Positions 21,896 through 32,373 of a DNA stretch of 64,000 nt are shown here, in pieces. The translations under genes and the position numbers were made by a program. The stretch comes from Bradysia coprophila. Taxonomy: Eukaryota; Arthropoda; Insecta; Diptera; Sciaridae. The notes under the pieces were generated by a model. That model made no database searches and was not told the origin of the DNA. It was given only the letters and a program-made list of their open reading frames with translations. Each line of letters starts with the position of its first letter. Positions within the stretch are counted from its first letter, which is position 1. The stretch is taken from NCBI RefSeq assembly GCF_014529535.1, contig NW_023504014.1, positions 2,046,001-2,110,000 on the forward strand, written 5' to 3'.

Positions 21896-24800
21896 AAGTA
21901 TCTGCACTGATTGAAATTTTAGTAGTTCATTGTCGTTTGCGGTATTTTATAATTCCTATGCCGAATCCAATCAAAATTTGAAGTTTTTGAGAGTGTCCCA
22001 AAAATAGGCCCTGAATACATTTCATTGCGTGTTCCAGTGAAACGAGGTTTGGAACACGTTTGCAACGGCAATGTGGAATTGAGCGCCAATTTTCTATTAA
22101 ATTATTCATTTAACGTACCCACGAGTATCCCTTTTTCAAATATCATTGTTAGTTCTTCATGTGATAGAACATATCATCCTTTCGCGATGAATTTCTTGAT
22201 CAGAGCCCACTCACCTCTGAGTGATTTACCGTAGACACACTTGATTATACGTACACAAAATAGAATATAATTTCAAATGTTAGATAAGGTTTAAAGGATC
22301 GACAACTTTGAAGCACTTGAATTAGTTAGAACAATTTGCGAGCGGAGCAGGGAAAATTTTTTTTTAGTTACTGCTAACAGATCGAAGCACGAAGCTATAT
22401 ATATCTGTAGCAAGTTTCATTTAAAAAGTGCAGTTAGGAATCTAGAATCTAAGCACTTCTCATCTCCGAACTCATCTCTCATTTTGAACTTTATTCTTGT
22501 CCATAAGATATAATAAATCGGTAGGACTATTTACCTGACCTCGTAGCACACAGGCTCGTAGCAAATTTTGATATAATTGATCAAGTTTGAGACCTTATTT
22601 TAGGGGAATTTAATTTTGAAAAATTTCTATAAAATGACGACACATCCACGCGGCTCTGTCGTTCTTATGATCTTATCATTCATTTTTGGACTAAACCTAT
22701 TACGAGGGAGAAATCACTATTTTTTATGACCGTGATTAACATGATGGCGAATCAGTGATTCAGCAGCATTTAGCCGGCTAAATGGCATTTAGCCGGGTAA
22801 TCGTCGGAAAGCTAGAATTAATCGTGCAATATGGTGGTGCTTATTCACATTAATCATGTTGATGATTAACTGATTAACCATGTTAATCACAAAAGAGTGA
22901 TTTTCCCCTCGATTTACTTTGATATTGTGAATGGTAATGGTAAAAATTAACAGACACCAAAATTGAGGAAGTTTTATGATTTTTTGGGAAATTCGTAGGA
23001 AATGTCGGAAATTTTCAAAATTAAATTCCTTAAAATAGGCTCCGAAGATAGGCTTATGTCAGATGTTGTGTGGTTTAATTTATTTCACATAATTACGAAT
23101 CTGTATTATGTATTACGTCCAGGGTAAGGTTCCAAAATGGGCATAGGTTAATCCACCTCATTAGTTTTGTATCCGTAAGAAATGAAGTTTCCTTTTCGTT
23201 TCTTACCTCACCATGAACGTGTACTCCCAAACAAACGGAGCACCTTCACTGTTAAGTATCGCCTAATCATAGTTTTGTATACAACGAGATTTGAATTTAG
23301 GTTTGTTGTACGTCGTCGGATTGTATTTTTATTTTAGTCTCAGAGAATCTGCTGAGGATGACTGTGATTTTAGCAGTCGAAATATATTCAAAGTCATGGA
23401 ATAATGGAGTTCAATCTACGGTGGTAATCTCAAAGACAAAGCCAATCACCTAATCGTAAATTTGCCTTTTTACCCGTTCTAAATGTTTTATGGTCCCATC
23501 TAGAAAGTTGTCATTAATTGTATGTTAACTACCTAACTGGTACTTAACCCAGGATCACCCAGGATTTTATGTTTTATATCAAATTTAAAAATTAAAAATA
23601 AACTCAACATAAGTTTGATTAGTCATTAGTGATCTGCAGTTTTATTCGTTCCGCATAGTTTTCTGTGGTCTCAACAGAATAGACAGACATGAAGACAGTT
23701 GTATCACTCACTCGTGCGAATGCGAAATGGTAGAAATGTGGAATATTAGCGGAGTAGAGTGAATGGATGAAAGAAAGAAAAGTTATCAAAAAGTAAAAGT
23801 TAATGTTGAGCTTATTTTATTTCACGACAAAACAAAACTTTGCGTCGAGACAGTGGAAAACACATTTGTACCGTCTGTATGAATGAAACGCCGATCCACT
23901 TGCATCAACAACGTGGACATCTGATGGTAAATTATTGGAAACTTGTGTCCTTGTGTGAATAAGATTATTGACCTCCTCATTGGCTCGGATCGGTCTGTTC
24001 GTCCCATTAAAATACCTATATGTGTATACATGCTGTGCAATAAAATAAAAGTTTTCTTAAAACTTATAACCAACCGGAAACATTGAAAATGTTTTGTAAG
24101 AGCATAATACCAAATTTGTTGTGTGTATACGAACAGTAAATGTACACAGGTTTGCATACGTAACGAGATTGAAAATGTGACCATTTCACCATATCAATAA
24201 CAATAACAATCGCTGAAAACATTTTCTTGTCGCAAACTGCAGAATCTATAATTTTAACGATGGGGCTAAATCTATCTGTCCTGAGCATTGTAGTAAATGG
24301 TACATGTTGAAAGGATATCATGCAGATTTTTTGAATAAAAAAATCCATAAATAAAATCTACCTTCAATATAGGAAAAGAGAGTGCTTTTAAGGGTGATAT
24401 TTACAACGGAAAACGTAAAATACACGAATATTCATTTATGTGTATGAGTATGATTATATAGACGGACTTTTGTTTATGACTTTGTAAAGCTTCCTTAATG
24501 CGAAACGAATTTTTGCTTTATTTGCATTTATACAAAAATATTGCTGCGGACAAATTAGATTTAAATCTCTTCGCTTTTATGGGGTAGTAATATGAACTTA
24601 CCTTTGTAATATACCACACGAAACCATCCAGCATTTAAAGGTAGATATTTAAAAAAAAAGAAATCATTTTGTTTGTGACAGGTAAGTATACCCATGATTG
24701 AGGAAAGGATTTAATGCGATTTACGTGTGTAAGACTTTATTCAATAAAAAATGTGTATACATGATGTAATGAATTTCAATTCTCTCGTCCATTTTTCTTT

Positions 24801-25220
24801 CATGAAAATAACATTAAAATTTTGCTTAAACATCTTGTTCCTTTCATGAAATGGGAGTTAATGAAATGGGAGTTGCTCTTGCACTTTAGATGTGAGATTG
24901 CTGGTTAGGCACGGATGGGTATAATTTAGTAATTTTGACTCAAAATAAATATTTACGCACTTTAACCCAACCAAATAATAATTATTGCGCAAATAGACTA
25001 AATTAAATAAATTGTAGTTATTTATGCAACCGAATAATTTTATCCATTTTAGGCGATACTTTACACACGAACAAAGGTTTGACTTTTCGTCACTTGGTTG
25101 TGGAATAGCTATTTGTGCTACAGATGGATAAATGCTTTTTTGGACATTAGATATGTAGAAAGTTTTACGTTTCGTCACTGAGTTGAAAATTTTAATTTTT
25201 ATTTATTTACTCATACTAGG
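21896..25220. other. Intergenic AT-rich sequence, 3.3 kb
   Basis: No coding region is supported. Short frames near 22025-22234 and 23822-24348 have no recognisable protein features or splice partners. The stretch holds an inverted-repeat element at 22704-22910, the 16-bp perfect palindrome ATTTAGCCGGCTAAAT at 22768-22783, and a short direct duplication of GAAATGGGAGTT near 24847. Confidence 0.45.
22704..22910. mobile_element. Probable MITE, imperfect TIRs beginning GAGGG
   Basis: The left end GAGGGAGAAATCACT and reversed right end GAGGGGAAAATCACT pair. The pairing continues through GTGATTAACATG in both arms. Total 207 bp. No target duplication could be fixed. Confidence 0.55.
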
Positions 25221-25652
25221 CATGTTCAATACTCTCTCAATCAACTTAGCTTCATTCATTAAGACGATAAAAATTCAACGTAGCCCTTTCATTTCACATG
25301 TAAAATTAGAAATTAGTCAACAGCACATGATTCTACAATCAACGAAATGTGACAGTTGGAATCAAAAGTCGGTCTATTCCATCTGTCAAATTGACGTTTT
25401 AAACGTCAAACCAAACATTTTTGGCCAAATAATCACAAAATCGTTAATTTTTCTATAAGTCTATTTCACTTATAGAATTGAGGAAAAATAAACGACTTCT
25501 TAACTATTTGGCATAAAAATATTGTTTTGACGTTTAAAACGTCACTTTGACAGATGGAATATATCGACTTTTGATCCCAACTGTCACAAATATTAGGTGG
25601 TATTTTGACAGCGGCAAAACGAAGTATGTTTGCTAGAGAGAGTATTGACATG
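25221..25652. mobile_element. 432-bp foldback element with ~119-bp inner inverted arms
   Basis: The outer ends CATGTTCAATACTCTCTC and reversed CATGTCAATACTCTCTC match. Inside, 25349-25587 is a large hairpin: GTGACAGTTGGAATCAAAAG in the left arm versus reversed GTGACAGTTGGGATCAAAAG in the right. It includes the palindrome GACGTTTTAAACGTC in both arms and a loop around CTATTTCACTTATAG. A solo copy of the end occurs at 18517-18537. Confidence 0.8.
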
Positions 25653-25654
25653 TT

Positions 25655-25804
25655 TGGTAAATCATTTAATTGATAAAATGGCCATCATTTCCTTAGAATC
25701 GATTATTGTTTTTTTTCAAAAAATCAATATCAATCGTTAATGTTTTATCGGTAATCGGTATTATATTGACTGATAATTTCCTTGACTGAAAGTCATGGGT
25801 CTTA
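25655..25804. repeat. Degenerate ATCGATAATCGAT-type repeat
   Basis: Contains TTTATCGGTAATCGG, TATTGACTGATAATTTCC and related words shared with 51483-51812. It ends CCTTGACTGAAAGTCATGGG, which recurs in inverse near 58462-58489. Confidence 0.5.
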
Positions 25805-25899
25805 ACGGATCTGAAGCAACCTAAAATGTTGGTCACAAAATGTTCACTATGATTGAAAATGCATGAATGTTATGACTGAAAACCTTGAACACCGTGCAG

Positions 25900-26132
25900 C
25901 AGGGTGGGTCGATTTTACCAACTTTAAAATCCACATCCAGTGGCTTGTGTAGCTGGAAGAAACTAAACTTGCGGTATTTTTACTTTTTCGTTTCCGCACA
26001 CTTTTGAGTACAGTGCATTTGAAAGACGATTCAGTGGGATACTAAAAAGTAATGATGTCACAAGTTTAGTGTCTTCCAGCTGCACAAGCCACTGGATGTG
26101 GATTATAAAGTTAGTAAAATCGACCCACCCTA
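25900..26132. mobile_element. 233-bp MITE with ~72-bp TIRs
   Basis: The left end AGGGTGGGTCGATTTTACCA and reversed right end AGGGTGGGTCGATTTTACTA stay aligned through CCACATCCAGTGGCTTGTG and CTGGAAGAAACTAAACTTG with few mismatches. No convincing target duplication was found. Confidence 0.8.
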
Positions 26133-26227
26133 CTATGCATTCGAAAAGTGGTCGAACATGTGATCAAAACAAAGAACAATCAGAAAATCAGTCAGTAAAG
26201 GAACCTGACGCATCCAAAAGGTGGAGC

Positions 26228-26330
26228 ATAGTTATCGATTATCGACAAAACATTCGATTGACATTTTATCGATTTTTTGGAATTTTTATCATCGACTGAT
26301 ACTTTTTAGTGAACGAGTATGCCTAGCTCA
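26228..26330. repeat. Short copy of the ATCGATAATCGAT-type repeat
   Basis: Carries TTATCGATTATCGAC, AAAACATTCGATTGACATTT and the end motif ATGCCTAGC, matching the right part of 51483-51812. Confidence 0.55.
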
Positions 26331-27541
26331 TATTTGGCACAATGAAAATCAAATAGGTATGAGACGACGTATGCTAAAACTAAGTGTTGTATATTTGTAG
26401 ATGCCATATAATTGGTTTTTATTTTAAATCTTTATGAAAAAATTACAAAACCGTTTTACAATTCGACACGGTTTCACACTTACTTAAATATAATTTACTT
26501 CGAGTAAAACACTGTACATCAATATATATTTTATCCGTCTTTTACATTTCTAATAAAAACTTTAAAACTTTCGCCCCTTGGCCTTACTTCAAGCGAAAAT
26601 TCTCTTCCTTATTCTTAAATCTATTCGCCACCGTATTAATATTACTTTTACCGACAAACGATGCAAAACTAATAACTCGGCCTTAAATCGAATTTAGTTT
26701 TGTATAAAATTTTGTTAACATTTTATTCATAAGTTTCTGTTGATGCTTTAACATTATTATTCTTTACTATTCTTTATAAAATAATTATTCGACAAATTGA
26801 CTAGAATGTTTGTGCCACGTAAAATTATTCTTAAGAGTGAATTCGTGAAAACTTCGACCAACTTATACAAAAATGGCTCCAATTTAATTAAGCTATGTAT
26901 TCAACGACATTTCGGAGTAATTTGTAGAACAACTTTTGTCTTTAAGAGTGATGTGGCTAAAATTTTGAAAAAACAAATTTTGGTCACTTCAGCGGTTACG
27001 TGCTGTTGCAAGCCAGCAGTACTGTCCAAAAATTTACCATATTTTTAGTCATAAGTCCAAAACGAGCAGCTTCCCCTACCGATGATTATACTCTTTATGA
27101 AGGTCTGGCAGAGGCCCATATTCCTACAACATTTCAACTTTTAGAAACATGTCTATCTCAAGCTTTATCACAAAAAAACTGTTTTCACGACCTCTTGACA
27201 TGCTATAACTTTTCGCGTGTTCACTCCGAAAGTGAGAGACTAACCGAAAAAGTGAAAGATACCTATTTCTTTGAAAGACGATTCTGACAAATTAAAATGA
27301 AAAATCATACATTTAAATGTGTGTGTGACAGCTCCGTGTACAGACAGTTAAAAGGGACTCTTAATGTCAAAAGTAAAGTGACTCATAACGTCAAAAGCAA
27401 AGCAAAGTTGACGTTTTTGTGTTAGTGATGTGTGTGATATAATTTTTCAATGAATTTCGGGTCATAATTCCTCTAGATAGTCTACCTCTATGGTCCTGAC
27501 ATGTTACATATTTTCCAGTTTTGTTTCCAGTTTTTCTGAAA
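26331..27541. other. Intergenic sequence left of the retrotransposon
   Basis: AT-rich. Two overlapping plus-strand frames (26797-27048 and 27000-27287) are open for 83 and 95 codons but look like no known protein and have no splice context. Nothing is called. Confidence 0.4.
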
Positions 27542-27553
27542 AAGTCCGATGGA

Positions 27554-29849
27554 GTTAGTTAGTTAGTTAGTTTGAGTGGGTGGAACCGAAGCTCCGGCAC
27601 CTAAGCCTCTGTTGGGCCTGTTGTGCGTACCCACGAAGGGCTATCTATAGTCTACCGGTACGGTTGAGATAGTCCAGGATGCTGGAAAGTGAGAGACTCC
27701 AGATGTTATTTTGCGGCAAAATAAAAGCCCCAAATGCTTTTGCTCTAGCGGTTATGTAAGAAATGATCTGCCGATTCTATTTCACCACAGCTGGGGCAGT
27801 AGGGGTCATTTACGAGGCCCATAGTGTGTAGGTGTTTATTGAGCGGACAGTGGCCGGTAATGGTAGCCGTCACTCTTCTGATATTTCTTCTACTAAGAGA
27901 TAGCAGGAATCTAGTGTTTTTTGGGTTAATTCTCAAGCAGTTTTTAACGTGACTGGATAGGTTAGTGGATGACCAATAGTTAGTAAATTTGGTATGTTTC
28001 CATTTATTAATGAGGCCTTTGAAAAATGAAGGTGGGGCTTTGAGGAAGGGTTCAGGACTTGTGAGCGGTGCAACAACTCCAGCTTTAGCTAAGCGGTCAG
28101 CAGTCTCATTTCCTTCAAAGTTACTGTGTCCAGGTATCCAGACTAGAGTAACGCTATTATTAGTAGCAACGGTTTGAGCTAGTGTTCTGCATTTGAGGAC
28201 GGATGAGCAGAAAATTTTGTAAGCTCCAATGGCATCTAGAGAGCTTTGACTATCGGAGCATATCATGATGTTTTTGTTGGAAACATTACCGGCGATCATT
28301 TCTTTAAAGCACTGTGAGATTCCGAAGGTTTCAGATTGGAAGATAGTTCCGAATGAACCTAGCGGAAATGATTTTTCCACTTGAAGTCGTGGACAGTAGA
28401 TACCTGCGCCAGCTAGGTTGTTGAATTTTGATCCGTCTGAGTACCAGATGAGGTCTACGTTGGAGGGAATTACGGTGTTATTAGACCAGTCCTCTCTGGA
28501 TGGGATAGTTACTTCAAATTTATTATCGAAGCAAAAGGTTGGGGTAGTTGAGTCGAAAGGCAGTTCGAAATATGGCGATTCTGCCACCATTGTCTTCCAC
28601 AGAGCTGCGTGACCATAATTGGCTTTGTGGAGGAGAGATGAATGGTGCATTCTGAGGCATGTTGCTCTAGCGACAGATTCAATGTGGATGTGCAGTGGTT
28701 CGACGTTTAAGAGAGTTTCAAGTGCTGCTGTGGGCGTGGATTTCATAGCACCGGTAATACTCATGAGAGCTAGTCTTTGTATCTTTGATAGTGTTTTTTG
28801 GGTAGTACCAACATGACAGCGAGGCCACCAGATGAAAGCTGCATAAGATAGCATAGGCCTGACTATGGCTGTGTAGATCCACATTAATACTTTCGGGCTC
28901 AGATCCCAGTTTTTGCCGCAAGCGCTACGACAAGACCATAAAGTGGAGATGGCCCTTTTGGTTCTATATTCAACATTGAGTTGCCGATTGAGGCGGGAAT
29001 CTAGTATTATTCCCAAAATTTTTACCCAAGGTGAGAGTTGAATTTCCTTGCCGCAGATGGAAGGTGTTTTAAAGCCAACGATTTTCTTTTTCCTAGTGAA
29101 AAGGATCAGTTGGGTTTTGTCAGCATTTATTTCTTGGTGGTGGTGTTTACACCAATTTTCGATAATGCGAAAAGCTGATTGCATGAGTCCACAGAGTGTA
29201 CTAATGCAAAAACCAATTAGGATAATGGTAAGATCGTCGGCAAAACTTATTGAAAGGTATCCGGAGTTGTTTAGGAGCTTTAAGAGGCTATCTTTTACCA
29301 TTATGTATAAAAGGGGGGGTAAAACACCGCCTTGGGGGCAGCCTTTGCAGGTGGAAACTGTGATGATCGTGGATCCTAGTTTTGCGGTTACAACTCTGCT
29401 ACTGAGCATGGCGTAGATCCAGCTAGTAGTGGTGTTGTCAACCCTATGTTCGGCACAAGAGTTGGTGATAGAGATAAAAGTCATATTGCTGAAGGCGTTA
29501 GAAAGGTCGATAAGTCCGCCTAGGGCGAATTGGTTGGTATTTAGAGCTTTCTCCACATTGCAGACAATTTCATGTAGAGCACTTTCTGCGGACTTACGCG
29601 GCTGATAAGCGTGTTGGTTTTTATGGATGCAGAATTGCTGCAGAACTCCGTCTCTGAGAAACCTGTCGACTAATTTTTCTAGGGTTTTGAGCATGAATGA
29701 GGTTAAACTTATTGGTCTAAAAGATTTGGCTAGAGTATAGGTAAGTTGGCCAAGTTTAGGTATAAATACCACCCTAACACCTCTCCACGCATAAGGGATA
29801 TGAATAAGGCTGATACTAGCGACAAATAGTTCATATATCGCGTCGATTC
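27554..29849 (-). mobile_element. 5'-truncated non-LTR retrotransposon (LINE) with 12-bp target duplication
   Basis: AAGTCCGATGGA occurs at 27542-27553 and again at 29850-29861, exactly bracketing the insert. The 3' end (plus-strand left edge) is not poly-A but a tetranucleotide tail, GTTAGTTAGTTAGTTAG on the plus strand, i.e. (CTAA)n in element sense. The coding frame is open right up to the truncation point at 29849. The single ORF encodes reverse transcriptase followed by RNase H. An RNase H domain plus a short-repeat tail suggests the I/LOA part of the I/R1 group; the exact clade is not certain. The 3' UTR is about 190 bp. Confidence 0.95.
27745..29847 (-). CDS. Retrotransposon ORF2 fragment: reverse transcriptase and RNase H
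   Basis: This is a 700-codon frame without internal stops, 5'-truncated and lacking the endonuclease domain. Counting from the first internal Met at 29772, RT motifs are FRPISLTSFMLKTLEKLVDR (about 18-37), motif A IDLSNAF (catalytic Asp kept), motif B GCPQGGVLPPLLY and motif C FADDLTI (about 177-183). The RNase H domain follows, with WYSDGSKFN, ICSDSQSSLDAI and WIPGHSNFEGNETADRLAKA, so all its acidic residues are present. A CPSCGEIESADHF zinc-knuckle-like motif ends the protein. The motif B proline (GVLPPLL rather than the usual GVLSPLL) is slightly unusual. With intact motifs and no decay, the insertion looks recent, but it cannot move on its own because the 5' part is missing. Confidence 0.93.
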   Translation of the reverse strand: MDAIYELFVASISLIHIPYAWRGVRVVFIPKLGQLTYTLAKSFRPISLTSFMLKTLEKLVDRFLRDGVLQQFCIHKNQHAYQPRKSAESALHEIVCNVEKALNTNQFALGGLIDLSNAFSNMTFISITNSCAEHRVDNTTTSWIYAMLSSRVVTAKLGSTIITVSTCKGCPQGGVLPPLLYIMVKDSLLKLLNNSGYLSISFADDLTIILIGFCISTLCGLMQSAFRIIENWCKHHHQEINADKTQLILFTRKKKIVGFKTPSICGKEIQLSPWVKILGIILDSRLNRQLNVEYRTKRAISTLWSCRSACGKNWDLSPKVLMWIYTAIVRPMLSYAAFIWWPRCHVGTTQKTLSKIQRLALMSITGAMKSTPTAALETLLNVEPLHIHIESVARATCLRMHHSSLLHKANYGHAALWKTMVAESPYFELPFDSTTPTFCFDNKFEVTIPSREDWSNNTVIPSNVDLIWYSDGSKFNNLAGAGIYCPRLQVEKSFPLGSFGTIFQSETFGISQCFKEMIAGNVSNKNIMICSDSQSSLDAIGAYKIFCSSVLKCRTLAQTVATNNSVTLVWIPGHSNFEGNETADRLAKAGVVAPLTSPEPFLKAPPSFFKGLINKWKHTKFTNYWSSTNLSSHVKNCLRINPKNTRFLLSLSRRNIRRVTATITGHCPLNKHLHTMGLVNDPYCPSCGEIESADHFLHNR

Positions 29850-29861
29850 AAGTCCGATGGA

Positions 29862-30201
29862 ACTCCTCTAGGAGGAACTTTACATCGATTTTCATCGATC
29901 AGTGTGGTGACACATAATAGAAACTGATTTCAAGGTGTGGTAGCCTGGAGACTAAACAATATATAAGTTGACTTAGATGGTTTGCGCTATGAAGTTTTAT
30001 CTCAGGTAAAGAAAATGTATGGCCAAATTGCAAACCTTATAAAACTGTCATCAAAACTTAACATCGTTTTATAGTAAAATTTAGTACCGCGTTAATCTCT
30101 TATCTCTAACCCTTCACGATATATTTCGACGCGAGTAATAAGTTGTAGAAACCGTTTTGTGGTGAGTTGACACTTTTATCGGCTTCTGGTAAACCATAAG
30201 C
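29862..30201. other. Spacer between retrotransposon and foldback element
   Basis: No gene or repeat is evident beyond the retained target-site copy at 29850-29861. Confidence 0.5.
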
Positions 30202-30209
30202 CATTAAGG

Positions 30210-31841
30210 ATGACGGTTAAGTTAGCTCAAAAGTTTTCTCAAAATTTTAGCGATATCGCTAACCTTGAACTATTTTGCGATACGCAATCAGTTAGCGCTA
30301 TTTCGTAGCGCTAAACCAATTTTGAGAAATCTTCAGACATTTGGAATTTTGAGAAAACTTTCAGATGTTGGGATAACTTCAGTCGTACGGAATTCTGAGA
30401 AAACTTTCAGAGTTTGGGATAACTTCGGTCGTACGGAATTCTGAGAAAACCATAAAATCTTGGGATATCTACGGTCGTCCCGTATTCTGAGAAAACTTTC
30501 AGATTTTGAGATATCTTCGGGGTCATACGGAATTTTGAGAAATCTATAAAATCTTGGGATATCCACGGTCGTCCCGTATTCTGAGAAAACTTTTGAAAAA
30601 TATGGGACGACCGAAGTTATCCCAAAATCTGAAAGTTTTCTCAAAATACGGGACGACCGAAGTTATCTTAAAAATCTGAAAGTTTTCTCAAAATATGGGA
30701 CGACCGTAGATATCCCAAGATTTTATAGTTTTCTCAGAATTCCGTACGACTGAAGTTATCCCAAAATCTGAAATTTTTCTCAAAATATGGGACGACCGTA
30801 GATATCCCAAGATTTTATAGTTTTCTCAGAATTCCGTACGACTGAAGTTATCTCAAAATCTGAAAGTTTTCTCAAAATACGGGACGACCGAAGTTATCCC
30901 AAAATCTGAAAGTTTTCTCAAAATATGAGACGACCGTAGATATCCCAAGATTTTATAGATTTCTCAAAATTCGGTACGACCGAAGTTATCCCAAAATCTG
31001 AAAGTTTTCTCAAAATACGGGACGCCTGAAGTTATCCCAAAATCTGAAATTTTTTTCAAAATATGGGACGACCGTAGATATCCCAAGATTTTATAGTTTT
31101 CTCAGAATTCCGTACGACTGAAGTTATCTCAAAATCTGAAAGTTTTCTCAAAATACGGGACGACCGAAGTTATCCCAAAATCTGAAAGTTTTCTCAAAAT
31201 ATGAGACGACCGTAGATATCCCAAGATTTTATAGATTTCTCAAAATTCGGTACGACCGAAGTTATCCCAAAATCTGAAAGTTTTCTCAAAATACGGGACG
31301 CCTGAAGTTATCCCAAAATCTGAAATTTTTCTCAAAATATGGGACGACCGTAGATATCCCAAGATTTTATAGTTTTCTCAGAATTCCGTACGACTGAAGT
31401 TATCTCAAAATCTGAAAGTTTTCTCAAAATACGGGACGACCGAAGTTATCCCAAAATCTGAAAGTTTTCTCAAAATATGAGACGACCGTAGATATCCCAA
31501 GATTTTATAGATTTCTCAAAATTCGGTACGACCGAAGTTATCCCAAAATCTGAAAGTTTTCTCAAAATACGGGACGCCTGAAGTTATCCCAAAATCTGAA
31601 ATTTTTTTCAAAATATGGGACGACCGTAGATATCCCAAGATTTTATAGTTTTCTCAGAATTCCGTACGACCGAAAATATCCCAAAATCTGAAAGTTTTCT
31701 CAAAATTTCAATGTCTGAAGATTTCTCAAAATTGATTTAGCGCTACGAAATAGCGCTAACTGATTTCGTAGCACAAAATCGTTCAAGATTAGCGATATCG
31801 CTAAAATTTTGAGAAAACTTTTGAGCTAACTTAACCGTCAT
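30210..31841. mobile_element. 1.63-kb foldback element with 8-bp target duplication
   Basis: CATTAAGG flanks both ends (30202-30209, 31842-31849). The ends ATGACGGTTAAGTTAGCTCA match in inverse, followed by further inverted blocks containing TAGCGATATCGCTAA and TAGCGCTA palindromes. The interior is tandem 46-bp units. Those at 30330-30600 run in the opposite direction to those at 30600-31700, so the whole element can fold. No protein is encoded. Confidence 0.93.
30835..31670. repeat. Three 276-bp higher-order units, each six 46-bp monomers, inside the foldback element
   Basis: CGTACGACTG or its variant recurs at 30835, 31111, 31387 and 31663, a constant 276-bp period. Within each period, 46-bp units of the form AAAATCTGAAAGTTTTCTCA plus a GACGACCG-containing part repeat with unit-specific variants, for example GATATCCCAAGATTTTATAG. 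So 276 = 6 x 46. Confidence 0.9.
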
Positions 31842-31849
31842 CATTAAGG

Positions 31850-32317
31850 CATACTTTCAATTGGTCGACGTTTTTGCGGATTCACTATTTGTGGTAAAAT
31901 TATTATGGGCAATCCGAGGTCAAAGCACCTAGCAGGGTAATAGAGGTTTTATACGTCAAATAGAGTAGTATTTTAATACCAATAATACCATTAGCAGCCT
32001 TAATGGTAATTTTGCAATGACATTATGAAAAAAAAGGTATGGAAATTTTCGCATACTTCGATTAAAGTACTACTTTATTTTTTTCTATTACCGTGCTGGG
32101 TGCTTTGCCGAGGTACAATCACCCAATTTTTCTATTATAATAATATCTCTCTGGATCACATATTTAACACAAAAAGGAAAAAGATGAGATTATACCACTT
32201 AGAAAATTGTCTAACGTATAAATGTATTTATTAAATATTGCCGTAGTTGTACCCATTTTCCGTATAAAAATTATTTCAAAAATCGATCGGCAACCTCTTC
32301 AGTACTGATATTCCATT
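31850..32317. other. Intergenic, downstream of stg1
   Basis: No supported gene. A plus-strand 69-codon frame at 32025-32234 is low-complexity and unconvincing. Confidence 0.45.
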
Positions 32318-32323
32318 TTTATT
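32318..32323 (-). terminator. Polyadenylation signal AATAAA of stg1
   Basis: TTTATT on the plus strand, 51-56 nt beyond the stg1 stop codon on the minus strand. Confidence 0.6.
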
Positions 32324-32373
32324 TTCCATTCATTGGAATTCTTTACTAACGCCGCAGGACACTGACGTTCCTG

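Noticed and set aside
27989..29416. Plus-strand frames inside the retrotransposon
   Set aside because: Antisense to the reverse transcriptase/RNase H ORF; no domains.
30333..30644. 103-codon minus-strand frame in the foldback element
   Set aside because: It is built from the 46-bp repeat unit and resembles no protein.
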